Assembly: GCF_963082655.1 (NCBI RefSeq)
Contig: NC_081555.1
Coordinates: forward strand, 16,231,650 to 16,295,649
Origin: Stomoxys calcitrans
Taxonomy: Eukaryota; Arthropoda; Insecta; Diptera; Muscidae
DNA length: 64,000 bases
Direction: 5' to 3'
Below are positions 22,001 through 29,370 of this stretch, one piece after another. Within the stretch, counting starts at the first letter, position 1; the number at the start of each line of letters is the position of its first letter. The translations under genes were made by a program, and so were the position numbers. The notes beneath the pieces were generated by a model. That model saw nothing but the letters and a program-made list of their open reading frames with translations. It had not been told where the DNA came from and searched no databases.

Positions 22001-24411
22001 CTAATCTGTCCGCCTGTCTGAGTAAATATTATCTGTCTGTTTTTCCTTCTCTCTGTTGGACCGTCTGTCTGTCTTTTTATACCCACCACCGAAGGATGGG
22101 GGTATATTCATTTTGTCATTCCGTTTGCAACACATCGAAATATCCATTTCCGACCCTATAAAGTATATATATTCTTGATCAGCGTAAAAATCTAAGACGA
22201 TCTAGCCATGTCCGTCCGTCTGTCCGTCTGTCTGTTGAAATCACGCTACAGTCTTTAAAAATAGAGATATTGAGCTGAAATTTTGCACAGATTCTTTTTT
22301 TGTCCATAAGCAGGTTAAGTTCGAAGATGGGCTATATCGGACTATATCTTGATATAGCCCCCATATAGACCGATCGGCCGATTTAGGGTCTTAGGCCCAT
22401 AAAAGCCACATTTATTATCCGATTTTGTTGAAATTTGGGACAGTGAGTTGTCTTAGGCCCTTTGACATGTTTCTTTAATTTGGTCCAGATCGGTTCAGAT
22501 TTGGATATAGCTGCCATATAGACCGATCCTCCGGTTTAGGGTCTTAGGCCCACAAAAGCCACATTTATTATCCGATTGTGATGAAATTCGGGGCAGTGAA
22601 TTGTGTAAGGCCCATCGACATCCTTCGTTAACTTGGTCCAGATCGGTCCAGATTTGGATATAGTTGCCATATAGATCGATACTCCGATTTATGGTGTAAA
22701 GCCCATAATAGCCACATTCATTATCCGATTTTGCTGAAATTTGGGACAGTGAGATGTGTTAGGCCCTTTGACATATTTCTTCAATTTGGTCCAGATCGGT
22801 TCAAATTTGGATATAGCTGCCATATAGACCGATTTCTTGATTTATGGTTTTGGGCCCATAAAATGCTCATTTATTGCCCGATGTCCCCGAAATTTGGAAC
22901 AATGAGTTAAGTTAAGCCCCTTGACATACTTCTGCAATATCGCACAGATCGGTCCAGATTTGGATATAGCTGCCATATAGACCGATATCTAGGTTTTAGG
23001 TTTTGGGGCCATAAAAGACGCATTTATTGTCTGATGTCGCTGAAATTTGAGACAGTGAGTTTGGTTAGGTTCTTCGACGTCCTTCTTAAATTTTGCCCAG
23101 ATCGGTCCAGATTTGAATATAGCTGCCATATAGACCGATCTTTGGATTTAAGGTTTAGGGCCCATAAAAGAGACATTTATTGTCTGATTTCGCCAAAATT
23201 TGGGACAGTGCTTAGTGTTAGGCTCTTCGACATGTTTATGCTACTTGGCCCAAATCCGTCCAGATTTGGATATAGCTGCCATGTAGACCGATATCTCGAT
23301 TTAAAGTCTTGGCCCCATAAAAGGCGCATTTATAATCCGATTGGAATGAAATTTTGCACGACGTGTTTTGCTAAGATATCCAACAACTGTGCCAAGTATT
23401 GTTCAAATCTGTCCATAACCTGATAGAGCTGCCATATTAACCGATCTGGGATCTTGACTTCTTGAACCTGTAAAGGTCGCAATTATTATCCGATTTGCCT
23501 GAAATTTTGTACGACGGATTCTCTCATGACCATCAACATACGTATTTATTATGGTCTGAATCGGTCTATAGCCCGATACAGCTCCCATATAAACCGATCT
23601 CTCTATTTTACTTCTTGAGCCCCCAAAGGGCGCAATTCTTATTAGAATTGGCTGACATTTTACACAGGTCTCCAACATCTAATTTAATTGTGGTCCAAAC
23701 CGGACCATATCTTGATATCGCTCTAATAGCAGAGCAAATCTTTTCTTATATCCTGTTTTTCCTAAGAAGAGATGCCGGGAAAAGAACTCGACAAATGCGA
23801 TCCATGGTGGAGAGTATATAATATTCGGCCCGGCCGAACTTAGCACGCTTTTACTTGTTGTCCTTCAGTTTGTCTGATTGTCTGTCTTTCTGTTTCTATT
23901 TGTCTGTTTGTCCATCTATCTGACCCTCTCTCTGTCTAACTGGCTATCTGCCGGATTGTCCGTCAGTCTGTTTGTCCATTTGTCTGTGTTTCTGTTTGAT
24001 GTCCATCCGTCCTGCTATTCGTCTGCCAAAAGCGGGCTTGCTTTGTCCTGACTGAGACTAGGCGCACGAAATTTTGCTCAAATATCCCTTAGGTAAGTTG
24101 GGAGTGTAAATGGGCCAAATCGGTCCATGTTTAGGTATAGCTCCCATGTACACCAAATTCCATATATGCATTTTTGAGACTATAGAAATTCCCGATATGA
24201 TTTTTTTTTGGACAGAAATTTTCAACTCCTACATCTATACCAAGAATGGTCCAAATCAGTTTACAGCCCGGCTCAAGAAAATACTAAAAATTCACCAATT
24301 TTGGAAAATTTCACAAATACTCACCAGATAATCCTTGCTGTTGGTGGAATTTGTGCTGATAGCACATCCTAGACACCAGACCACCAGAAAAATGTTTAAG
24401 GTGCACTTCAT
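6921..24411 (-). CDS. FREP-B: secreted coiled-coil fibrinogen-related protein
   Basis: Five exons on the minus strand: 24411-24325, 18822-18707, 10457-10362, 10212-9820 and 7041-6921 (87+116+96+393+121 = 813 nt, 270 aa). Residues 1-19 or so are a signal peptide. About 25-99 are coil, with NSLLIEINNTNQRL and repeated L/I heptads. From 100 the fibrinogen C-terminal core follows: WITILKRFDGSVDFYRSW, GEFFIGL, ELLIELRDWD, YAHYDHFKIGS, CAHEYRGAWWFYNC, then GMSWDKW...AEMKIRKK. Such proteins are secreted lectins or immune-recognition factors in insects; no specific ligand can be inferred. The domain lacks the usual first ~40 residues (A subdomain), and the D-x-D-N-D calcium-loop region is shortened (DEDSDQ then Cys). 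The intron 3 donor is GC (AG|GCATAT). Introns hold MITEs, DINE elements, LINEs and the whole of FREP-C. The model is strong for domain and frame; transcription is untested. Confidence 0.85.
7078..7674. mobile_element. Fold-back mariner-type element (internally deleted)
   Basis: The element is 597 bp with two near-identical 203-bp inverted arms (7078-7280 and 7472-7674), outer ends AAGGGTGATTTTTTTGAGG, and a TA target duplication at 7076-7077 and 7675-7676. Each arm carries the 5' end of a mariner transposase reading frame (MNRLTNEQRLQIIEFYYQNQ). The 190-bp centre is an in-frame internal transposase piece (SDEAHFWLNGYVNKQNCRIW onward to GRNVTVN). The catalytic regions downstream are absent, so it cannot encode transposase. 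Confidence 0.85.
7682..9478 (+). mobile_element. Complete DINE/mini-me-like element
   Basis: The left terminus has 'aagtaaaagcgtgc', TTCGGCCGGGCCGAA and 'tatataccctccaccatgg'. About nine internal units of around 155 bp follow. The right module has 'gcggctag...ctttcgaaagttag', a short (GACG)n at 9328-9350, 'atggctagatcgactt', 'tactttatg' and 'acaaacagaacgac'. It ends at the hairpin-like 'tacccccatgctatggtgga' near 9478. This is the reference copy for reading the others. Confidence 0.88.
9509..9743 (+). mobile_element. Mariner-type MITE, copy 1
   Basis: About 235 bp, with terminal inverted repeats of the form TTGGGTTGCCCAAAAAG (slightly eroded at the left end) and an AT-rich interior without ORF. 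It lies in the last intron of FREP-B. Confidence 0.85.
9820..10212 (-). CDS. FREP-B exon 4 (fibrinogen core)
   Basis: 393 nt. Acceptor CATCCAAAG|T completes the AG of exon 3 as AGT (Ser), and the donor is AGCAG|GTAAGT. It carries the central fibrinogen B/P subdomain up to the conserved WWFYNC. Confidence 0.85.
10362..10457 (-). CDS. FREP-B exon 3 (coil, GC donor)
   Basis: 96 nt, phase 2 at both ends, acceptor TCTTTTCAG|ACTT. It encodes a Gln/Asn/Leu coil with LHQAVDLQKNQLTESQTEIN. The donor is AATAAAAG|GCATAT; no GT donor is available within reach. Confidence 0.7.
10669..10879 (+). mobile_element. Mariner-type MITE, copy 2 (internal deletion)
   Basis: The same family, missing a short block after 'agcttgctt'. 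Ends are GGTTGCCC and GGGCAACCCAA. It sits next to a SINE in a FREP-B intron. Confidence 0.85.
10905..11265 (-). mobile_element. tRNA-derived SINE, copy 1
   Basis: Minus orientation. The head carries a Pol III B-box-like 'gttcgaatcc' (plus strand 'ggattcgaaccc' near 11188) and an A-box-like 'gttagcatgtcc'. The body reads 'aaaacttctctccaaagatg', and the 3' part ends 'gaatgttcatggacaaaatt'. Confidence 0.75.
11330..11755 (+). repeat. DINE-related unit followed by degenerate (GACA)n microsatellite
   Basis: A single diverged unit ('gccaaatttgaagacgatcgg') leads into about 165 bp of imperfect CAGA/GACA/GACG repeats (roughly 11492-11660). It resembles the unit at 31850-31950. Confidence 0.6.
11759..11985 (-). 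mobile_element. Mariner-type MITE, copy 3
   Basis: Full-length inverted copy with a clear TA duplication (ATA|TTGGG and CACAA|TA), inside the FREP-B intron upstream of FREP-C. Confidence 0.88.
11986..12130 (-). mobile_element. DINE fragment
   Basis: Unit remnant plus the 'gttgcaaacggaatgact' module of the mini-me core, truncated by MITE copy 3. It abuts FREP-C upstream sequence. Confidence 0.5.
12290..13159 (+). CDS. FREP-C: secreted coil-less fibrinogen-related protein, nested in FREP-B
   Basis: Four exons: 12290-12349, 12412-12440, 12518-12964 and 13033-13159 (60+29+447+127 = 663 nt, 220 aa). Exon 1 is a signal peptide (MWKWFCLIFVIFCALLVVLH) ending at donor GTAGGT. The 29-nt exon 2 encodes AFQGNEEEE. 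Exon 3 gives a short linker, then the fibrinogen core: SNWTSIQRRQDGSVNFYRNW, GEFFLGL, YDHFEIGNE, a complete D-S-D-N-D calcium-type loop, CAELFDGAWWFTDC. Exon 4 gives NVNGPYLKG, VTWDAWKG and SEMKLRP. All junctions close in frame. The coiled-coil exons of its paralogues are absent, and so is the N-terminal fibrinogen A subdomain. It lies inside FREP-B intron 2 on the opposite strand. Its core is closest to the canonical fibrinogen consensus of the three. Probably a secreted carbohydrate-binding or immune factor, by family only. Confidence 0.88.
13177..13182 (+). terminator. FREP-C polyadenylation signal
   Basis: AATAAA 18 nt after the stop; a second AATAAA follows near 13213. Confidence 0.55.
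13225..15070 (+). mobile_element. DINE/mini-me-like element (left end eroded)
   Basis: About ten units of 'gggagatcggtttatatggg' type, then the right module 'gcggctagctttacgcgttcg', a short GACAGG remnant, 'atggctagatcgactc', 'tattttatggggtctttgat' and 'cccccatcctatagtaatgg'. The canonical left palindrome is not visible. Confidence 0.8.
15185..16400 (-). mobile_element. DINE-like tandem array, second unit type
   Basis: Units with 'gatttcgctgaaatttgg', 'acagtg.gttgtgttagg' and 'tcgacat' blocks, diverged from one another, with no termini. Probably an old element truncated by the neighbouring copy. Confidence 0.7.
16402..18590 (-). mobile_element. DINE/mini-me-like element carrying a giant microsatellite
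   Basis: Core end first: 'taccctccaccataggatgg', 'tttgtaacacctcgaaatat', 'ccataaagtatatatatatt', 'agccatgtccgtccgtcc'. The expanded microsatellite follows, then 'ctttcgaaggagtaaa', about four internal units, and the palindromic terminus near 18575. The same module order is seen at 26508 and 22078. Confidence 0.85.
16534..17785. repeat. 1.25-kb TCCG/TCCT microsatellite
   Basis: Almost pure 8-bp period (TCCGTCCT), with occasional slips and rare TCCGTCCG runs. Repeat-length open frames in several frames (plus strand SFRP/SVRP-type; minus strand DGRK/DGRT-type) are artefacts of a repeat with no stop codon. It occupies the site that holds only a few GTCY units in sister elements. Confidence 0.95.
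18707..18822 (-). CDS. FREP-B exon 2 (coil)
   Basis: 116 nt, acceptor CACACAG|GAT, donor AAGAG|GTAGGT in phase 2, which excludes an in-frame TAG. It encodes a Leu/Ile-rich amphipathic segment. Length and phases are identical to FREP-D exon 2. Confidence 0.75.
18940..19600 (+). repeat. Mini-me core remnant with degenerate (GTCT)n tract
   Basis: 'tttgtaacacctcgaagtat' core remnant, then about 560 bp of imperfect CTGT/GTCC/GTCT repeats (19036-19590), abutting the 3' end of a LINE fragment. Confidence 0.7.
19600..20950 (-). pseudogene. Non-LTR retrotransposon fragment (RT end, RNase H, C-terminal region)
   Basis: Minus-strand frames in order: 20920-20720 (VVKPLMLYGVVHWW, RIQRMACLCI; end of reverse transcriptase), 20367-20002 (RNase H with FSDSQAAIKFL, VPDHRDIPGN) and 20045-19722 (C-terminal Cys region ENLLCVCPAL). 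Stops and frameshifts separate them, and the 5' two-thirds are missing. The RNase H points to an I/LOA-type rather than plain Jockey-type element. It is flanked on both sides by GTCT microsatellite. Confidence 0.8.
20960..22077. repeat. Degenerate (GTCT)n tract, 1.1 kb
   Basis: Imperfect CTGT/GTCT with recurrent larger units of about 200 bp ('tctgagtaaatattatctgt', 'ctttctgaacac' recur near 21140, 21380 and 21820), so it is now a satellite of satellites. Open frames through it are repeat artefacts. Confidence 0.85.
22078..23860 (-). mobile_element. Complete DINE/mini-me-like element
   Basis: Core end 'ttatacccaccaccgaagga', 'tcttgatcagcgtaaaaatc' (the form closest to Drosophila mini-me), short GTCY, then units of 150-160 bp of two types. 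It ends with TTCGGCCCGGCCGAA and 'cttagcacgcttttacttgt' at 23860. Confidence 0.88.
23861..24030. repeat. Short degenerate (GTCT)n tract
   Basis: Imperfect CTGT/GTCC repeats directly abutting the DINE terminus, followed by a single diverged DINE unit up to about 24300. Confidence 0.6.
24325..24411 (-). CDS. FREP-B exon 1 (signal peptide)
   Basis: Starts MKCTLNIFLVVWCLGCAIS and ends KDYL at donor CTG|GTGAGT, phase 0. The 87-nt length equals FREP-A exon 1, and the closing motif resembles KEYL of FREP-D. Confidence 0.75.
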
Positions 24412-24774
24412 TTGTCTGCAAAAATCTACGGACAACTGCAGTGCCTTTGAGTATACAAAAATGGTTTGCTCTAAAATATTTTATTGATGGAACATGCCAG
24501 GAGATAAGAATGTGAGTAAGTATTTGTATTGATAATCCATAAACTTGTAAAATCAATTTTCAATAACAAAAGGTTTATAAGATTGGGAGGGTCAGTTCTT
24601 AGCTTTTCTCAAAATCATAAACTATGAGCAATTCTAAGAATTTTTCCCAAGAAACCAGGGGTCTACAACGAAGATGGAAATATCAATTTTAAATGACAAA
24701 ATTGCTATGTTGATTATCTGTAAGACCAAAGAAGCAAAAATTCGTGTTGTGAGTTTAATGGCCCCCACAAATCG
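24412..24774. other. FREP-B upstream region
   Basis: AT-rich unique sequence. About 15 nt of leader precede the FREP-B ATG; a weak minus-strand TATA-like 'gtatact' near 24455 is the only candidate core element. Confidence 0.4.
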
Positions 24775-26300
24775 ACCCACTCTAATAAAAGTCATCATAT
24801 CTTTTTTGTACCAGTCAAGTCCGGCACTGCTGAGATAGAGCTATGCAACGTGTGCACACCGCCGGTTGGTAGTTGTGACCTAGTTAATGGTCAGCCCGAC
24901 ATAAATGGGCTACTATCTTGCCATAATCGTCTGGTTCAAGGAGACTTCAATGCGCATCACGTTTCCTGGCACTCTCCCCTAGGTAACGACCAGCGGGGCA
25001 TAGCTTTGGCAGAGCAGATTGAAGGCTCCACGTTTTTACACGGTGAATGAGGATGCCCCCACTAGGATTACGAGGAGGTAGAACAGCTCGCCAGACATTT
25101 CCATTGCATCCCCTGATCTCCAGGGAGACGTAACCTGGCAAGCAGTCGGAACACCTCCCCATAATAATCCCCCCACTATCGATCGACTAACCGACTTCAT
25201 AATCTCTGAGCGCTGAACATTTATCAATCATAGAAGCCGATTGGGTCGGCTTCAGAGAGTACACGAATTGCCGCTTCAGTGTACTGACACCCCCCTTCGG
25301 ATGCGCTACTTGCCGAGAGGACATTCCGAGACACCATTAACACAGCAGCTGCTCACTTTATACCAGCTGGTCGAAGAGCCCAAGTGCGACTCAATTTCCC
25401 GGCGCAGGCAGTGGTACTCGCAGACGAGCTTGATGAGATTCGTTGCATGGACCCCACTAACCCCAGAATCAGCGAGCTGAATCTGGAAATTAACACGGTA
25501 GTCAACGAGCTAAAGTGGAATTTGTGACTGAAACACTTGCAGCAATGTAACTTTTGGCAAGTTGTGGTCTTCTAATAAATCACTCTCGAACCCCGGTAGA
25601 CGGGATGACAGGACCTCAGTCACTTTTGGCGACTTAACCGTGACAGATACGAAGAGGCGTGACAGGTTTTTCAACCGTCAATTTATTCTGCATAGGAGGA
25701 GAGCCATCCGTGGTCTCCGAGCCGAAGAACAGCACACCATGTACGGTGGACGAAGTAGCGACTGTCATCCGTGGCGCCAAGTTATCCAAGGCCTGGTTGG
25801 GCCGCGACGGAATCTCTACACTGATGCTAAAGAAATTGGATCAACCTGGAGTCGAGTACCTTACGACTATCCTCAACCTGTCTTTGAACACTCCGTGAAG
25901 GTTTTTCAACCGTCAATTTAGTCCGCATACGGAGAGTGACATGGCTAGGAGGAGAGCCATTCGCTGTACCGTGGTCTCCGAGCCGAAGAACAGCTATCAC
26001 CATGTACCGTGGACGAAATTACGAATGTCATCCGTGGCGCCAAGTCATCCAAGGCCTCGTTGGGGCCCGACGGAATCCCTACACTGAAAAATCTGGATCA
26101 ACCTGGAGTCGAGTACCTTACGACTGTTCTCAACCTGTCGTTGAACACTCTTATAGCACCCGAGTCTCGAAGATGGGCATAGTGATCCCGTTACTGAAGC
26201 CTGGAGAGGATCCGAGCAAGGGGAAGTGAAACAGATAGATTTTCCTACTCCCATCATTGGCTAAGACACTTGAGGGACTACTCTTCCCGAGCTTCGTTGG
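24775..26300 (+). pseudogene. Non-LTR retrotransposon fragment (endonuclease to start of reverse transcriptase)
   Basis: Plus strand. APE-type endonuclease motif QGDFNAHHVSWHS near 24940-24980, then a linker, then the RT N-terminal region (VIRGAKLSKAW, DGISTLMLKKL, VEYLTTILNLSL) near 25740-25900. That RT block is duplicated in tandem at about 25900-26160 with frameshifts, and LLKPGEDPSKGK follows at 26200. It could belong to the same family as the RNase H fragments at 19.6 and 60.9 kb. Confidence 0.75.
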
Positions 26301-26329
26301 AGAATTTCCATTCCTCGAGCATCAGCATG

Positions 26330-26462
26330 AATGTCGAAGACTGGGTGCATAAGTTATCCACTTTTCCCCGGATTGTAACGAAAGGGAGTTTTCATATTTA
26401 CCCGAGGTGGTGGGTATCCAAAGTTTGGCCCAGCCGAACTTAATGCCTTTTCACTTGTTTCT
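26330..26462 (-). mobile_element. DINE terminus fragment
   Basis: 'acccgaggtggtgggtatcc' followed by a degenerate GGCC palindrome, matching the end at 37200-37270. Confidence 0.6.
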
Positions 26463-26507
26463 GTTTCACCCATACTTCTGCTATGAAATCACCATTAAAA
26501 TTTTTTT

Positions 26508-29153
26508 TATACCCTCCACCATAGGATGGAGGTATACGAATTTCGTCATTTTGTTTGTAACACCTCGAAATACGCGTCTGAGACCCCATAAAGTATATAT
26601 ATTTTTGATCGTCATTTAATTTTAAGTCGACCTAGTCAAGTCCGTCTGTCTGTCCGTCCGTCTGTCTGTCGAAAGCACGCCAACTTTCGAAGGAGTAAAG
26701 CTAGCCGCTTGAAATTTTGCACAAATACTTTTTTATTAGTGTAGGTCGGTTGGGATTGTAAACGGGCCAAATCGGTCCATATTTTGATATAGCTGCCATA
26801 TAAACCGATCTAGGGTCTTGACTTCTAGAGGGCGCAATTCTCTTCCAATTTGACTGAAACTTTGCACGCGGTGTTTTGGTATCACTTCCAACAAGCGCGC
26901 TAAGTATGGTTCAAATCGGTCCATGTTTTGATATAGCTGCCATATAAACCGATCTTGGGTCTTGACTTCCTAAGCCTCTAGAGGGCGCAATTCTCTTCCA
27001 ATTTGACTGAAACTTTGCACGCGGTGTAACGGTATCACTTCCAACAAGTGCGCTAAGTATGGTTCAAATCGGTCCATGTTTTGATATAACTGCCATATAA
27101 ACCGATCTAGGGTCTTGACTTCTTGAGCCTCTAGAGGGCGCAATTCTCTTCCAATTTGACTGAAATTTTGCACGCGGTAATTTGGTATCACTTCCAACAA
27201 CTGCACTATGTATGGTTCAAATCGGTCCATGCTTTGATATAGCTGCCTTATAAACCGATCTTGGGTCTTGACTTCTTGAGCCTCTAGAGGGCGCAATTCT
27301 CTTCCAATTTGACTGAAACTTTGCACGCGGTGTTTTGGTATCACTTGCAACAAGTGCGCTAAGTATGGTTCAAATCGGTCCATTTTTTGATAAAGCTGCC
27401 ATATAAACCGATCTTGGGTCTTGACTTCTTGAGCCTCTAGAGGGCGCAATTCTCTTCCAATTTGACTGAAACTTTGCACGCGGTGTTTTGGTATCACTTC
27501 TAACAAGTGCGCTAAGTATGGTTCAAATCGGTCAATTTTTTGATAAAGCTGCCATATAAACCGATCTAGGGTTTGACTGAAACTTTGCACGCGTGGTATT
27601 ACTTCCAACAAGTGCGCTAAGTATGGTTCAAATCGGTCAATGTTTTGATATAGCTGCCATATATACCGATCTTGGGTCTTGACTTCTTGAGCCTCTAGAG
27701 GGCGCAATTCTCGTCCGATTTGACTGAAATTTTTTACGCGATGTTTTGGTATTAATTCGAACAAGTGCGCTAAGTATGGTTCGAATCGGGGAATGTTTTG
27801 ACATAGCTGCCATATAAACCGATCTTGGGTCTTGACTTCCAGAGCCTCTAGAGGGCGCAATTCTTATCCGATTTAACTGAAATTTTGCACGAAGTGTTTT
27901 GGTATCACTTGCAACAACTACGCTTTGTATGGTTCAAATCGGGGAATGTTTTGATATAGCTGCCATATAATCCAATCTTGGGTCTTGACTTCTTGAGCCT
28001 CTAGAGGGCGAAATTCTTATTCGATTTGACTGAAATTTTGCAAGCGGTGTTTTGGTACCACTTCCAACAACTGCGCTAAGTATGGTTCGAATCGGTCCAT
28101 GTTTTGATATAGCTGCCCTATAAACCGATCTTGGGTCTTGACTTCCTGAGCCTCTAGAGTGCGAAATTCTTATCCGATTTAACTGAAATTTTGCCTGAGA
28201 TGTTTTGTTATGGCTTTCAATAACTGCGCTAAGTATGGTTTAAATCGGTCCATGTTTTGATATAGCTGCCATATAAACCGATCTTGGGTCTTGACTTCTT
28301 GAACCTCTAGAGGGCGCAATTCTCTTCCAATTTGACTGAAACTTTGCACGCGGTGTTACGGTATCACTTCCAACAAGTGCGCAAAGTATGGTTCAAATCG
28401 GTCCATGTTTTGATATAGCTGCCATATAAACCGATCTGGGGTCTTGACTTCTTGAGCTTCTAGAGGGCGCAATTCTTGTCCGATTTGACTGAAATTTTGC
28501 ACGTGGTGTTTTGGTATCACTTCCAAGAACTGCGCTAAGTATGGTTAAAACCGGTCCATGCTTTGATATAGCTGCCTTATAAACCGATCTTGGGTCTTGA
28601 CTTCTTGAGTCTCTAGAGGGCGCAATTCTTTTTCGATTGAACTGAAATTTTGCACGCAGTGTTTTGGTATCACTTCCAACAAGTGCGCTAAGTATGGTTC
28701 AAATCGGTCTATGTTTTGATATAGCTGCCATATATACCGATCTGGGATCTTGACTTCTTGAGCCTCTAGAGGGCGCAATTCTCATCCGATTTGGCTGAAA
28801 ATTTGTACAACGGCTTCTCTCATGACCTTCAACATACGTGTCTTATATGGTCTGAATCGATCAGTAGCTTGATACAGCTCCCATATAAACCCATCTCCCG
28901 ATTTTGCTTCTTGAGCCTCTACAAGGCGCAATTCTTATCCGAAATATTGGACAATGACTTCTACAATGTTCATCATTCATATATGGTACGAATCGAACTA
29001 TAACTTGATATAGCTCCAATAGCATAACAGTTTTTATTCAATATTCTTGGTTTGTCTAAAAAGAGATACCGCGCATGGAACTCGACAAATGAGATCCATG
29101 GTGGAGGGTATATAAGATTCGACGCGGCCGAACTTTGCACGCTCTTATTTGTT
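26508..29153 (-). mobile_element. Complete DINE/mini-me-like element, about 14 units
   Basis: Core end at 26508-26640, modest (GTCY)n, then highly regular 153-bp units (CCTCTAGAGGGCGCAATTC recurs at 26974, 27127, 27280, 27433), and the palindromic terminus near 29130. The 296-codon minus-strand frame (27860-26970) is a by-product of the 153-bp period being divisible by three. Confidence 0.9.
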
Positions 29154-29177
29154 TTCAATTTTTATTTCGGCCAATAA

Positions 29178-29183
29178 TTTATT
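29178..29183 (-). terminator. FREP-D polyadenylation signal
   Basis: Minus-strand AATAAA about 70 nt downstream of the FREP-D stop; another follows near 29161-29166. Confidence 0.5.
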
Positions 29184-29252
29184 CTAGTACAACTTTTTAG
29201 AAGCCCATATGAAAATCATTAAAAAAATAGTTTTTCCATAGTTTGTCTTTTC

Positions 29253-29370
29253 TTAGTTTGCCTTTTCTTTTCTGCGTATTTTCATTTCGGCATAGCTAAG
29301 CGAGTATTTCGGTCTCCAAGTATCCCAAAGTATGCCATAACCTTTAGAGTCATATACACCATTTAAATGA
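29253..29370 (-). CDS. FREP-D exon 5 (fibrinogen C-terminus)
   Basis: Acceptor TTCCAG|T, then SHLNGVY, WDTWRPKYSLSYAEMKI and stop TAA. Confidence 0.85.

Noticed and set aside
26970..27860. 296-codon minus-strand frame with six similar repeats
   Set aside because: The DINE internal unit is 153 bp, divisible by three, so any stop-free frame propagates. No signal or start context, and sister arrays have stops.
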